A stretch of 64,000 nucleotides of DNA from Halomonas fontilapidosi (GCF_014192285.1 NZ_JACHXQ010000002.1:158968-222967), one strand, 5' to 3'. Counted from the first letter of the stretch, positions 1 through 9,093 are shown. The notes: generated by a model not told the origin, from the letters alone. Program-made: numbers and translations.

Positions 1-1488
1 GCCATGCAGTAGCATGCGATTGACCATGGGGTCGCGGATAGTGCTGACCACCCAGCTCGCCTGTTGCAATGGCAAGGTTGCCACAAATTCAGGATCTTCT
101 GCGTCCCCGTAGCAGACCTGGTAATGACTTCGTGCATGTTGCTCGACCGTGGTGGGATCGAAATCCACCGCCAGCAGACGACAGCCACGCTGCCTGAGGT
201 CTGACGCGAGAGCCGCACCGTAGCGACCCAGCCCGATCAGCAGCACATCCACCGTCTTGTTGGCATCCGCCTGGTTGCCGAGCTCCCGGTGCGGCACCTG
301 GCGCTCGAAGATCGATAACCAGGGCGCGAGGCGCTCATAGATGGCATGCGAGTAGAGGATCATGTAGGTAGACACGCTGATTGTGATCAGGCCCACCAGG
401 GTGATCAGCCCCACCGTCTCCTGCTGCAGGTGTCCCAGGGCCAGCCCCATCGCCGCCAGGATCAGGGAGAACTCGCTGATCTGGGCAACCGTGAGCCCGG
501 CGAGGAACCCGGTACGCTTGCGATAGCCCATGTAGCCCATGATCGCCATGACGATCAGGGGATTGCCGATCAACACGAACAGGGAAAGAAGCGCCGAAGC
601 TCCGAGCTGCGCCCCCAGGGTGCCAAGGTTCAGGGTCGCCCCGAGTTCGATGAAGAAGAACAGAAGCAGGAAATCGCGGAGGCTCACCAGCCGAGAGGCT
701 ACCTGTTCCCGGTAGGGTGTCGAGGCAATGGATACGCCGGCAAGAAAGGCGCCAACTTCCTTGCTGAAGCCGAGGGCGTCCCCGACCATGGCGCCAACCA
801 CCGCCCAGGCAATGGCGAAGAGCATCAAGAGTTCCGACGAGTGGGCCAGCCGATGTAGCAGCCCCGGCAGGACATAGCGCATCAACAGGGCCACTCCCGA
901 GAGCATGGCGGCGCCTGTCAGCAGGACCTTGAGGGCCTCCCAGCCCATGTTGACGTCGCCGTCGGCTTGGCCGTAAGCGGTCAGGCCGATCATGACCAGC
1001 ACCACCACGATGTCCTGCACGATCAGAAAACCGACCGCGATCCGCCCATGCAGGGAATCCACCTCACGCTTGTCGGACAGCAGCTTGACGATAATGATGG
1101 TGCTGGAAAAGGTCAGGGCCACGGCCACATAGAGGGCGGTGACCGACGACATGCCGAGCCCTAACGCAATGACGTAACCCAATGCCGAGGTGAACAGCAC
1201 CTGCCCCAGGCCGGAGGCAAGCGCCACCGGCCCCACTGACCGAATGATATGCAGGTCGAGTTTCAGTCCCACCACGAACAACAGCAGGGCAATGCCAAGC
1301 CGGGCGAAAAGCTCGATCTCGGTGCGTTGCTCGACCAGGCTGAAGCCCGACGGTCCCAACAGGATGCCCACGCCGATGAAGGCGACGATCAAAGGCTGGC
1401 GCAGTTGCTGCGCCAATACGCCCCCCAGCACGGCGAGGCCGAGGATCATGCCTATCTGGGCAAACACGCTCTCGAGCAACTTGACCAC
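1..1488 (-). CDS. CPA2-family cation/proton antiporter with TrkA-N domain (3' end outside window)
   Basis: Inner-membrane monovalent cation/H+ antiporter of the KefB/YbaL type. The visible 496 codons begin with about 390 residues of closely packed hydrophobic segments, including the family-like stretch IGVGILLGPSGF. A Rossmann TrkA-N (RCK) domain follows from about residue 412, with the nucleotide-binding motif GLGRYG. The protein runs off the left edge, so the C-terminus is not seen. The GTG at 1488 is chosen because the conserved N-terminus (VKLLESVFAQIGMILG) starts there. The upstream SD is weak, and an in-frame TTG a little further upstream cannot be excluded. The substrate (K+ or Na+) cannot be read from sequence, though in a halophile either fits pH/osmotic homeostasis. 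Confidence 0.88.
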   Translation of the reverse strand, partial: MVKLLESVFAQIGMILGLAVLGGVLAQQLRQPLIVAFIGVGILLGPSGFSLVEQRTEIELFARLGIALLLFVVGLKLDLHIIRSVGPVALASGLGQVLFTSALGYVIALGLGMSSVTALYVAVALTFSSTIIIVKLLSDKREVDSLHGRIAVGFLIVQDIVVVLVMIGLTAYGQADGDVNMGWEALKVLLTGAAMLSGVALLMRYVLPGLLHRLAHSSELLMLFAIAWAVVGAMVGDALGFSKEVGAFLAGVSIASTPYREQVASRLVSLRDFLLLFFFIELGATLNLGTLGAQLGASALLSLFVLIGNPLIVMAIMGYMGYRKRTGFLAGLTVAQISEFSLILAAMGLALGHLQQETVGLITLVGLITISVSTYMILYSHAIYERLAPWLSIFERQVPHRELGNQADANKTVDVLLIGLGRYGAALASDLRQRGCRLLAVDFDPTTVEQHARSHYQVCYGDAEDPEFVATLPLQQASWVVSTIRDPMVNRMLLHG

Positions 1489-1640
1489 CCTCGCAGTTGA
1501 TAAGACGACATGCTGATTATGCTTGCTTCCCAACCTACGCCTTGTCGATACCTGACACTATCCGCTAGCCCGTGGCGCAGAACGTCGTCTGGAGCGCACG
1601 AGAGCCGGCATACACGCCCGCTTGATGCCGAGTTCGTCCA

Positions 1641-2675
1641 TCACGGCGCTGACGTCGTCGACGTTATCACGCTCTCCACCGGACGTCGCAGCGAGCGCGG
1701 CATGGCCGGGCCACGGCCGAAGCGTACCACCAGGTCGGGGCGTCCGCCGGCGCGCCCCAGTGCTTTGGCGAACTCGGGGCGCAGGCTTGCCTCCTCTACC
1801 GGCTGGTTGACGAAGGCGTTGCGAATGCCCAGCGCCGTGGCCTGCAGGGCGAAGCGCTGGTAGCAGCGGCCGGCTTGCACCCAGTGCGCCCGGTCGTCCG
1901 CCGCCGAGACGAACACCGCCAGCCCCGAGGAACTGCGCACCTGGCGGGCCAACTTGGCGTTTTCCGATTTCGGCTTCAGCATGGCGCGCATCAGGAACTT
2001 GCCCAGCCAGCGTGGCGCCTGGGGGTTACCGGTCGCCCGGCCACTCAGGCCATCGCCCTTCTTCACCGCCTCAGCGTCATTGAAGCGAATCCAGGCCTCG
2101 AGCTCACGCCGAAAGGCGGGATTCTCCAACTGTCGGGTGTTGGCGCGCTGGATGTATTCCAGCGCCCGCTCGATGGCGTCCTGTTCGGTGAGCAGCACCA
2201 CCGAGACGCCGTCCCCGCTGCCTGCCGCCTCCAGCAGCGCCAGCTCCTCGGCGGAAAGCGTCGTGCCGTCGTAATCGCTGCGCGTGCACTGCCGGTGGGC
2301 GATGGCCTCGAATAGCGGCGACACCTCGGCCTCGCCGGGCGTGAGGCTCACGCGGATCGCGCCGTCGCCTTGCGGCCGGAACTCGGCCTGGGCAGAAAGC
2401 CCCATCGCTTGGGCGGCCAGGCACAGGTTCTCCGTGGCACAGCCCAGTGACACATAGAGATGATGGTCGTCCGGGTCGACCACTGGCGTGCGCCTGGCCA
2501 GGTCCGGCAGAAGGGTAATGGCGTCTTCCTCCACCCGGATCTGCCAGCACTGGGTATTGTGGCCAGAGGGGGCCAGGGTGGCGTAGCGGATGAGCAAGCG
2601 CATTCGCTCGGCTTTGTCCCGCGGATGCCCTTCTTCTAGGTTCCAGGTGTGCTTCACTGCCTCGTCGTAGTTCAT
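1641..2675 (-). CDS. Acg-like FMN-binding nitroreductase family protein
   Basis: 344-residue protein resembling the Acg branch of the nitroreductase fold, which binds FMN. Near the N-terminus is the typical segment LAPSGHNTQCW (about residues 34-44). A C-terminal stretch rich in Arg and Gly (RFGRGPAMPRSLRRP) is also typical of this branch. Acg proteins often lack turnover and may sequester flavin, so enzymatic activity is not assured. The ATG at 2675 is chosen over the one 24 bases upstream because GAGGG lies at SD distance. It is transcribed divergently from the CIA30-like gene at 2811. Nothing in the neighbourhood reveals a substrate. Confidence 0.8.
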   Translation of the reverse strand: MNYDEAVKHTWNLEEGHPRDKAERMRLLIRYATLAPSGHNTQCWQIRVEEDAITLLPDLARRTPVVDPDDHHLYVSLGCATENLCLAAQAMGLSAQAEFRPQGDGAIRVSLTPGEAEVSPLFEAIAHRQCTRSDYDGTTLSAEELALLEAAGSGDGVSVVLLTEQDAIERALEYIQRANTRQLENPAFRRELEAWIRFNDAEAVKKGDGLSGRATGNPQAPRWLGKFLMRAMLKPKSENAKLARQVRSSSGLAVFVSAADDRAHWVQAGRCYQRFALQATALGIRNAFVNQPVEEASLRPEFAKALGRAGGRPDLVVRFGRGPAMPRSLRRPVESVITSTTSAP

Positions 2676-2810
2676 GATGCCCTCGCGATGGCCGGCCAAT
2701 CCCCTTCAGAGTATGTCGCAATTCTTTCGCGGTAGTGACCCCCGACAAGACAGCACGCGACATGGCAGGCAAGCTGAGTCCAGGGTAAACAGACGGTGAG
2801 AGGAAGCCCC

Positions 2811-3332
2811 ATGACACGCCTGATCGACTTTCAACATGCGGACGAGGCGACGCGCTGGCGCGCCATCAACGATGACGTGATGGGCGGTGTCTCGCGCGGC
2901 CACCTGCACATGGAAGACGGCATCGGGGTGTTCAGCGGCGAGACGTCGCTTGAGAACAACGGCGGCTTCGCCTCGGTGCGTCGCGAACCCGAGGCGTTCG
3001 ATCTGAGCAAGACCGCAGGCCTGCTGCTCAGAGTCCGCGGCGACGGCCGCCGCTACCAGCTGCGCCTGCGCACCGACCGGCTCTTCGATGGGGGGGCCTA
3101 CCGCGCCCTGTTCCAGCCGGCTGCCGGCGAGTGGCAGCAGTTTGCCCTGCCCTGGCACGAATTCGAGGCCGTCTTTCGCGGCCGACGGCTGGAGGATGCG
3201 CCGCCGTTCGACCCCGGGGCGATCCAGCAGGTGGGCCTGCTGATCGCCGACCGCACCGCAGGGCCCTTTCGGCTGGAGGTGGACTGGCTCGATGCGATGG
3301 AACGCGACGAGACGCCACGAAGGAAAGCATGA
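2811..3332 (+). CDS. CIA30/NDUFAF1-like family protein
   Basis: 173-residue soluble protein with the CIA30 domain over nearly its full length. Recognisable parts are NDDVMGGVSRG at the N-terminus, the central GGFASVRR, and the C-terminal VGLLIADRTAGPFRLEVDW. The fold is a galactose-binding-like jelly roll. The eukaryotic relative is a complex I assembly factor, but the bacterial members have no settled role. The ATG at 2811 is chosen because GAGAGGAAG precedes it at proper spacing. It is divergent from the nitroreductase and followed by a 188-base gap before the next gene. Confidence 0.78.
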   Translation: MTRLIDFQHADEATRWRAINDDVMGGVSRGHLHMEDGIGVFSGETSLENNGGFASVRREPEAFDLSKTAGLLLRVRGDGRRYQLRLRTDRLFDGGAYRALFQPAAGEWQQFALPWHEFEAVFRGRRLEDAPPFDPGAIQQVGLLIADRTAGPFRLEVDWLDAMERDETPRRKA

Positions 3333-3440
3333 CCTGCGCTGTTTTGTCGTCCGCCTCAGCGAGGCCCCCGTCCCCACCTGCGTTATCACGCATATTGCCT
3401 ATGCTGAGGCCAGGGGGCGAAGAGCGGGAGGCCGATCGCC

Positions 3441-3463
3441 TGCCTGATATCGCCGATCAGGCA
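3441..3463. repeat. Inverted repeat in the 3333-3520 gap
   Basis: TGCCTGAT and ATCAGGCA form a perfect 8-bp inverted repeat with a 7-base spacer, 58 bases upstream of the next gene. No T-run follows, so an intrinsic terminator is unlikely. An operator or a structured leader is possible. Confidence 0.35.
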
Positions 3464-3520
3464 ATGGCCTTGCTGTCTCGGCAGTCACCTATCACTAACG
3501 CGTCCACAGGAGGCAGGCAC

Positions 3521-4852
3521 GTGATCATCAAGGGAATCGCACTCAGTCTCGCCCTCATCGGCTCCGTTGGCCTGGCCAGCGCCGACTACGCCGAGGGCAT
3601 GCGCCATTACGAGCAGCAGGCGTACCGTGAGGCACTGCAGGAGTTCGGCGACGCGGCCAGACGCGGCGACGCCGATGCCCAGTACATGCTGGGCCGCTTG
3701 CATGAGGCCGGCAACGGGACCGCCCAGGATTTCGTCGAGGCGCACAAGTGGTACAACCTCGCGGCAGCCCGTGGACACCGCCATGCCGCCGACGCTCGGG
3801 ATTCGCTGGCCGAACGCATGACGGCCGGCCAGGTGGCCGAGGCGCAACAGGCGACACGGGGCTGGCAACCGCAAGCGCCGCCGGAACGGCAGGAACAAAC
3901 GGCCTCCTCTCAACAGCAAACGGCGACCTCGCGACCCGATATCGAGAGCCTGTCGGATCGGCAAGGCATTGCCGAGATACAGCGCGAGCTCAATCGGCTC
4001 GGCTATGATGCCGGCCCGGTGGATGGCGTCATGGGCAGCCGAACCCGAAGCGCGATACGCGCCTATCAGGCCGACATGGACATCGCTCGCAACGGCCGCG
4101 CATCGGCTGACCTGCTGAAGCGCCTGCGCCAGACGGAGCAGGAGCAAGTGGCCGAGGTCTCGGAGCCACCCACCATGGCCTCGTCTCGCGTCGCCTTGCA
4201 GGACGACTTCAGCGACGGCGATTACCGTCGCAACCCCGCCTGGACGGTATTGAGCGGCGACTTCGAGGTCGATGAAAACGGACTGCGCAGCATCGTGGCA
4301 GCCGGTCGGAGAAGCGACCGCGACACTCGCGACCTCAGCACCGACCGCCCGGAGGAGCTGGGCCTGGCCGTACTCGAGCTGATTCTCGAGCAGACCAGCA
4401 ATAACCGACAGGGCGAGGGCCCTCCGCCGAGCAATCCGGCGCAGATCTTCGTCAATGCGCCCGTCGATAACGCCTTCCGAATGGAGCTCGAACTGGCCTC
4501 CCGGCAGCGGCCTGGCAGCCTGCAACTGGGGCTCTTCCAGGGTAACCGGCCCAATGGCACCGGCTATCGGCTGGTCTATACGGCCGGCGCCCGCCCGGGG
4601 CTCAGCCTGATCAGGCTGATTTCCGGCAACATGGAAGTGGTGGCCCGCCACGAAGGCCAGCTCGACCTCGAGGATGGCCAATTCCACCGCATTGTATGGA
4701 CCCGCGACGAGAACGGCCGGATGCAGGTACGCGTGGATGACCAGCGTCTGCTGCGCGTGCAGGACAACGGCCTGCGCGATCCCTTCCAGGGTGTGGTGAT
4801 GGCCAACCGGCAAGGCGACTACACCCTGCGCCGGATCAGGCTGGAGGAATAG
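3521..4852 (+). CDS. Exported Sel1-repeat and peptidoglycan-binding domain protein
   Basis: 443-residue predicted periplasmic protein of unknown exact role. Residues 1-21 form a signal peptide ending LASA. Sel1/TPR-like repeats cover about 23-100 (AQYMLGRLHEAGNG, HKWYNLAAARGH). A Gln-rich linker spans 104-138. A peptidoglycan-binding type 1 domain covers about 145-205 (IQRELNRLGYDAGPVDGVMG). The C-terminal half (about 225-443) looks like a beta-rich concanavalin-type module. The GTG at 3521 is chosen because it follows a strong AGGAGG and gives an intact signal peptide. The stretch upstream is open but lacks any domain. A cell-envelope scaffold or peptidoglycan sensor is an inference. Confidence 0.75.
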   Translation: MIIKGIALSLALIGSVGLASADYAEGMRHYEQQAYREALQEFGDAARRGDADAQYMLGRLHEAGNGTAQDFVEAHKWYNLAAARGHRHAADARDSLAERMTAGQVAEAQQATRGWQPQAPPERQEQTASSQQQTATSRPDIESLSDRQGIAEIQRELNRLGYDAGPVDGVMGSRTRSAIRAYQADMDIARNGRASADLLKRLRQTEQEQVAEVSEPPTMASSRVALQDDFSDGDYRRNPAWTVLSGDFEVDENGLRSIVAAGRRSDRDTRDLSTDRPEELGLAVLELILEQTSNNRQGEGPPPSNPAQIFVNAPVDNAFRMELELASRQRPGSLQLGLFQGNRPNGTGYRLVYTAGARPGLSLIRLISGNMEVVARHEGQLDLEDGQFHRIVWTRDENGRMQVRVDDQRLLRVQDNGLRDPFQGVVMANRQGDYTLRRIRLEE

Positions 4853-4894
4853 GCGTCTGTGCCGACCCGCTCCAGGCGGTGTCACCTCATCCGC

Positions 4895-5488
4895 TCACTG
4901 GCGAACAGACCGAACACTGCCCGATTCCACCGGCGGGAATCGGTGCCACTCGGTCGAGCTACCGACAATGGGCACCACAAGGATCACGCCGAGCGCGGAA
5001 GCACTCACCTGTACTACCAAGGCGCCATCGTTCGCCCTGCGAAAGCGATAGGTCATGGACTCGAAGCCACTCACTTGTTCCGCCACCCAGCGAGACGACT
5101 CCAGCAACAGCCACCCGTCCTCGCAGCGATAATCCTCCTGCCGCTGCAGGATGCGTGGCTCGAGGGAAGCGCCCTCGCCGAGCGCTTCGACCATGAGCTC
5201 CGCGTTCGCATCGCCCGTGATCCGAACGCGCGTCGCCTGCGCCGCTGCAGCGATATCCGCAAGGAAATAGCTGGAGAGATAAGGCGGGGAATACTGCGGA
5301 GAGCCACCCTCCGGTACGGCTCGCTCACCCGCGTTCTGAAACTCCCCCGCAAGCGAGGGGCAGCTATTGCCTGGGGATGCCGAGAGGCCGCCCCATTCGA
5401 CGGGATAGGCGCCGTATGAAGAACAACCCGATGAAAGGACGGCGGCGACGATCACCGGATACCAGGCAGCATTGACTGAGCACCCCAT
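4895..5488 (-). CDS. Putative lipoprotein, unknown function
   Basis: 197-residue protein with a short hydrophobic N-terminus and a lipobox-like LSSGC ending at Cys22, suggesting lipid anchoring after signal peptidase II cleavage. The lipobox has Ser at -3, which is not ideal. The mature part has no domain I recognise. It contains an acidic/aromatic middle (residues about 60-130) and a hydrophobic stretch near 160-175 (LGVILVVPIVG) that could be a second membrane-contacting segment. It is convergent with the Sel1 gene and upstream of the VTT gene on the same strand, with 107 bases between them. Confidence 0.55.
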   Translation of the reverse strand: MGCSVNAAWYPVIVAAVLSSGCSSYGAYPVEWGGLSASPGNSCPSLAGEFQNAGERAVPEGGSPQYSPPYLSSYFLADIAAAAQATRVRITGDANAELMVEALGEGASLEPRILQRQEDYRCEDGWLLLESSRWVAEQVSGFESMTYRFRRANDGALVVQVSASALGVILVVPIVGSSTEWHRFPPVESGSVRSVRQ

Positions 5489-5595
5489 GGGCGATTTCCT
5501 TCAGAGGACAGTGGGAACGCGCCCCAGGTCACGGCAGCGCTCTTTCACGACCGCGATTCCTGCCTACCCCCGCTCAACGCAAGGCACTATCCCTT

Positions 5596-6273
5596 CTACC
5601 CCAACGGGTGGCCATGAGCCTCGACCCGGCGTCTGAGCCAGGCGCCGGTCAACAGCAACAGGGTCAGCGCAACCAGTGGCAGGATAACGTCGAGGCGAAC
5701 GGCCTCTTGCTTTTCCACCGCTTCCAGGGCGCCATGAATGGCGCTGGCGTAGACCGCCCACTTGATACCCAGACCGAGGATGGCGGCCATCACGAAGGTC
5801 GCCAACGGCAGGCGCAGCAGGCCGGCAGAGAAGTTGACCACATAGTGAGGGAAACCCGGCAGCACGCGCAGCGCACACTGCGTCAGGAAATCGCTGCGCT
5901 GCTCAAGCTTGTTGGTGATCTTGCGCGTGAGCCCCTTGGGGCTCCAGCGGTCGCTGAAGCGTGACGCGAGGTAGTAGGCCCCCAGAGCACCCGCCACGCT
6001 GCCGGCAGTCAACATCGGGGTAGCCGCCAACGGGGTATAGAAGGGGGCGATCAACCACAGCCCGATGCTGCCAGGAAGGCCGAACGTCAGCGTCACTGCC
6101 ATGACCAGAATCACCGAGATGATCACCGCGGGATGGTGGGAGGCCTCGTCAGCCCAGCGCTGCAGGTCGGCCAGTTCGGGCGAGTACCAGATCCACAGAT
6201 AGGCCGCTGTCAGCAGTGCAGCGCCGATCGCCACCCAGCGCCAGAGACGGCTTAGCGAACTGTCGTTGGGCAT
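5596..6273 (-). CDS. TVP38/TMEM64 (VTT domain) membrane protein
   Basis: 225-residue integral membrane protein of the VTT/DedA-like superfamily. One N-terminal TM (about 10-30) is followed by a hydrophobic core with two re-entrant-type segments: GLPGSIGLWLIAPFY and the arginine/proline motif RVLPGFPHYVVNFSAGL, which is the VTT signature. Bacterial relatives act in membrane lipid handling, but no specific substrate is evident. The start at 6273 (MPNDSS) is preferred over the ATG 39 bases upstream because GAGAG precedes it. It is divergent from the ZIP transporter at 6534. The shared 260-base region carries a long inverted repeat. Confidence 0.8.
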   Translation of the reverse strand: MPNDSSLSRLWRWVAIGAALLTAAYLWIWYSPELADLQRWADEASHHPAVIISVILVMAVTLTFGLPGSIGLWLIAPFYTPLAATPMLTAGSVAGALGAYYLASRFSDRWSPKGLTRKITNKLEQRSDFLTQCALRVLPGFPHYVVNFSAGLLRLPLATFVMAAILGLGIKWAVYASAIHGALEAVEKQEAVRLDVILPLVALTLLLLTGAWLRRRVEAHGHPLG

Positions 6274-6411
6274 CAAGGGCTCTCGGTCATCAACCAGCTG
6301 CCATGGTGCCATGCCACATGCACGGGGTCACGGCGCCCAGTACGCGGCAATGGCATCGGTACAGGATGCCGGAGCGGGTGTGCCATGACGTCGCGCTGGG
6401 TCTACTGGTAC

Positions 6412-6443
6412 ACCTGAAAAGGTTATAACCTTATATTTCAGGT
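6412..6443. promoter_or_regulatory. Interrupted inverted repeat with a 14-bp palindrome, candidate operator
   Basis: The core AAGGTTATAACCTT is a perfect 14-bp palindrome. It is extended by outer arms ACCTGA and TCAGGT, with four extra bases (ATAT) in the right arm. It sits in an AT-rich island between the divergent VTT and ZIP genes, about 90 bases before the ZIP start. The position suits a metal-responsive regulator, but the sequence does not match a consensus I can name with confidence. Confidence 0.4.
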
Positions 6444-6533
6444 TGGCGCCAGGTATTTTCGCACGCGCCCAGGACACCTACCCTGTGGCAACCCCCTCAC
6501 CGCGCACTCCCGGAACCCGTGAACGAGGTCCCC

Positions 6534-7277
6534 ATGGACACTTCCCTCTGGTTTGTCATCGCCGCCGCCATGCTGACTGCCATCATGACCGGGGTCGGCG
6601 CACTGCCCTTCCTGTTCGTGAAGCGCCTGGGACAGCGCACCATGGGCTGGTCGAACGCCGCAGCGGCAGGCTTGATGCTGGCCGCCAGCCACAGTCTGAT
6701 CGCTGAAGGGGTCACGCTGGATATCAGCTTGACCTTTATCGGCGTGCTGCTCGGGCTGGGTGCCATCGTGGTGTCGGATAAGCTGCTGTCCAACAAGGGC
6801 GAGGTCGAGGTGGCGGAGCTGAGGGGGGCTAACGCGACCAAGGCCCTGATGATTCTCGGTATCATGACCGCCCACTCCTTCGCAGAGGGCATCGGCGTGG
6901 GGGTCTCCTTTGCCGGCAGCGAAGGGCTTGGCACTTTCATCACCACTGCCATTGCCTTTCACAACGTGCCGGAAGGCCTGGCCATTGCGCTGATCCTGGT
7001 CCCGCGCGGCACGCCGGTCTGGAAGGCCGGCCTGTGGGCCATCTTCACCAGCCTGCCGCAGCCCCTGATGGCGGCTCCCGCCTATCTCTTCGTGGAAACC
7101 TTCCGGCCGCTACTGCCGGTAGGACTCGGCCTGGCCGCCGGCGCCATGATCTGGATGGTCTTCTCGGAGCTGTTTCCTGAGGCGTTGGAGCGGGTAAGCA
7201 GCGGCTCGGCTGCCACGGTCGTCACGCTGGCGTTTGCCGCCATGATGGCCTTCCAGATGCTGGTGCTCCCCCACTGA
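6534..7277 (+). CDS. ZIP family metal transporter
   Basis: 247-residue inner-membrane transporter of the ZIP family, which moves divalent metals such as zinc, iron or manganese into the cytoplasm. About eight hydrophobic segments are present. The fourth and fifth carry the metal-binding signatures: H114-S-F-A-E118 in TAHSFAEG, and H143-N-V-P-E147 in FHNVPEGLA. The cytoplasmic loop at about 82-100 is short and lacks the His-rich stretch of many ZIP proteins. The ATG at 6534 has GAGG at SD distance, whereas the upstream GTG has no SD. Metal preference cannot be read. The inverted repeat at 6412-6443 may control it. Confidence 0.87.
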   Translation: MDTSLWFVIAAAMLTAIMTGVGALPFLFVKRLGQRTMGWSNAAAAGLMLAASHSLIAEGVTLDISLTFIGVLLGLGAIVVSDKLLSNKGEVEVAELRGANATKALMILGIMTAHSFAEGIGVGVSFAGSEGLGTFITTAIAFHNVPEGLAIALILVPRGTPVWKAGLWAIFTSLPQPLMAAPAYLFVETFRPLLPVGLGLAAGAMIWMVFSELFPEALERVSSGSAATVVTLAFAAMMAFQMLVLPH

Positions 7278-7348
7278 CAGGCTCCCCTGCTTCCTCAATC
7301 GCCCCGCCAGAGGTTTAGCCTTAGGTCGAAGGTCGTTACAATGCCATC

Positions 7349-7400
7349 GCTCTAGTCGGCGTCGTGTTCCATCGACGCACACATCCTCAGCAACTAGAGC
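7349..7400. repeat. Inverted repeat in the BCCT gene leader
   Basis: GCTCTAGT (7349-7356) pairs with ACTAGAGC (7393-7400) across 36 bases. The right arm ends six bases before the ATG and covers the only SD-like bases (AGAGC). In RNA this could hide the ribosome-binding site. There is no proof that it folds. Confidence 0.3.
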
Positions 7401-7406
7401 GTATTC

Positions 7407-8996
7407 ATGCCTTCGAACCAGCCTCCCTCCCCATCCGGAACCTCGGCGCTATCGCGCCTGGGCGACCCCATCGTGCTGCTGCTCACGGTCGGCTTCATCG
7501 TTGCCTTCGTCGGCCTGTCGCTTTACGACATCGACCTGGTGGCCGACAGCATCAGCGCCGGTTTCGCCTGGACGGCCGCGACACTGGGCACCTACTTCCA
7601 GCTCCTGCTGCTGCTGACCTTCCTGATCGCCATCGGCGTGGCCATCTCCCCGGCGGCCGGGGCGCGGGTCGGTAACCTGGACACTCCACAGATCAGCACT
7701 TTCAAGTGGCTGTCGATGATCATGTGCACCCTGCTGGCCGGGGGCGGCGTGTTCTTCGCCGCAGGCGAGCCGATCTACCACTTCGTGGTGACGCCGCCAG
7801 CCTTCGACACCCAGGCGGGCAGCGCCGAGGCCGTGGCCGGTGCGCTGGCCCAGTCATTCATGCACTGGGGCTTTCTCGCCTGGGCGGTGCTGGGCTCGCT
7901 CTCCGCCATCGTGCTGGCCCACGCTCACTACGTTAAGGGCCAGCCGCTGCAACCGCGCACCCTGCTCTACCCGGTGTTCGGCGAGCGCATCATGAGGGGG
8001 GCGCTCGGCAGCCTGGTCGATGCCTGCTGCGTGATCGCGGTCGTGGCTGGAACCGTCGGCCCCATCGGCTTTCTCGCCACCCAGGTGAGCTTTGGCCTGC
8101 ACGAGCTGTTCGGCGTCAGCGAGGGCTACGCCACCCAGCTCGGCATCCTGGTGCTGCTGGCGGGGGTCTATGTCACCTCGGCGATGACCGGCATCCACAA
8201 GGGCATCCAGATCCTGTCGCGCTTCAACGTCTTCCTGGCACTCGCCATCGCCGCGGTGATCCTGCTGGCTGGCCCCACCCTGTTCCTGGTCAACGCCTTC
8301 GGACAGGGCTTCGGCGAGTACCTGTCGTCGTTCTTCGCCATGGCCACCATGACCGCCGAAACCGCCCCGGCCTGGTGGATGCAGTGGTGGACGGTGTTCT
8401 TCTTCGCCTGGTTCATCGGCTACGCGCCGTTGATGGCGATCTTCGTGGCGCGCATCTCTCGCGGGCGCACCATCCGCGAGATGATCCTGGCCGTGGCGGT
8501 GATGGCCCCGGTGGCCACCGCGATCTGGTTCACCCTGCTGGGCGGCTCCGGCATCCACTACCAGCTGACCGGTGTGATTGACCTCACCGAGGCGCTCAAC
8601 AACTTCCAGTTCGACGTGGCGACCCTTACCGTGGCCCAGGCGCTGCCGGGCGGTGGCCTGATGGCGCTGGCCATCCTGCTGCTGACCAGCATCTTCGTGG
8701 CCACGACCGGTGATTCGATGAGCTACGCCATCGCCGTGGTATGCACCGGTCACGACGCACCGAACCGGATGGTGCGCGCTTTCTGGGGGATCACCATGGC
8801 CCTGATGGCGGGCATTCTGCTCTACATGGGCGCGGGACAGATCGGCGCGCTGCAGCAGTTCATCGTGATCACCGCCATCCCCGTCTCCCTGATCCTGCTG
8901 CCGTCGCTGTGGACCGGCCCACGAGCCGCCTACGCCCTGGCCCGGGAACAGGGCATCATCGCGCCCCATTCGGCGGCCAGCACAGCGACGCGTTAA
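7407..8996 (+). CDS. BCCT family betaine/choline/carnitine-type transporter
   Basis: 529-residue inner-membrane secondary transporter for quaternary ammonium osmolytes, twelve TM segments expected and visible. The diagnostic region is MQWWTVFFFAWFIGYAPLM, followed by ARISRGRTIRE, the BCCT TM8/loop signature. Other family features include GEPIYHF near residue 122 and a GDSMSYA stretch in TM11. The C-terminal tail is short, without the long charged regulatory tail of BetP or BetT. Uptake of glycine betaine or a related solute for salt adaptation is the likely job, but the substrate is not decided by sequence. It stands alone as a monocistronic unit between ZIP and CDF genes. Confidence 0.88.
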   Translation: MPSNQPPSPSGTSALSRLGDPIVLLLTVGFIVAFVGLSLYDIDLVADSISAGFAWTAATLGTYFQLLLLLTFLIAIGVAISPAAGARVGNLDTPQISTFKWLSMIMCTLLAGGGVFFAAGEPIYHFVVTPPAFDTQAGSAEAVAGALAQSFMHWGFLAWAVLGSLSAIVLAHAHYVKGQPLQPRTLLYPVFGERIMRGALGSLVDACCVIAVVAGTVGPIGFLATQVSFGLHELFGVSEGYATQLGILVLLAGVYVTSAMTGIHKGIQILSRFNVFLALAIAAVILLAGPTLFLVNAFGQGFGEYLSSFFAMATMTAETAPAWWMQWWTVFFFAWFIGYAPLMAIFVARISRGRTIREMILAVAVMAPVATAIWFTLLGGSGIHYQLTGVIDLTEALNNFQFDVATLTVAQALPGGGLMALAILLLTSIFVATTGDSMSYAIAVVCTGHDAPNRMVRAFWGITMALMAGILLYMGAGQIGALQQFIVITAIPVSLILLPSLWTGPRAAYALAREQGIIAPHSAASTATR

Positions 8997-9011
8997 CCCG
9001 CCGCAAGCGAC

Positions 9012-9040
9012 GGCAGGCGTTGAGCGCCTGGCGTTTCTTC
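9012..9040 (+). terminator. Weak intrinsic terminator after the BCCT gene
   Basis: CAGGCG-TTGAG-CGCCTG hairpin, followed by GCGTTTCTT, 15 bases after the stop codon. The stem is short and the T-run imperfect. Confidence 0.45.
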
Positions 9041-9093
9041 CGCAAGGAGGGCTCGGCTAGTATGGGGAATCCCTGATACACCGAGCCCCGTCC

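Noticed and set aside
3485..4885. A 466-codon open frame on the minus strand opposite the Sel1 gene
   Set aside because: Shadow frame without a recognisable domain; the plus-strand Sel1 and PG-binding motifs are clear.
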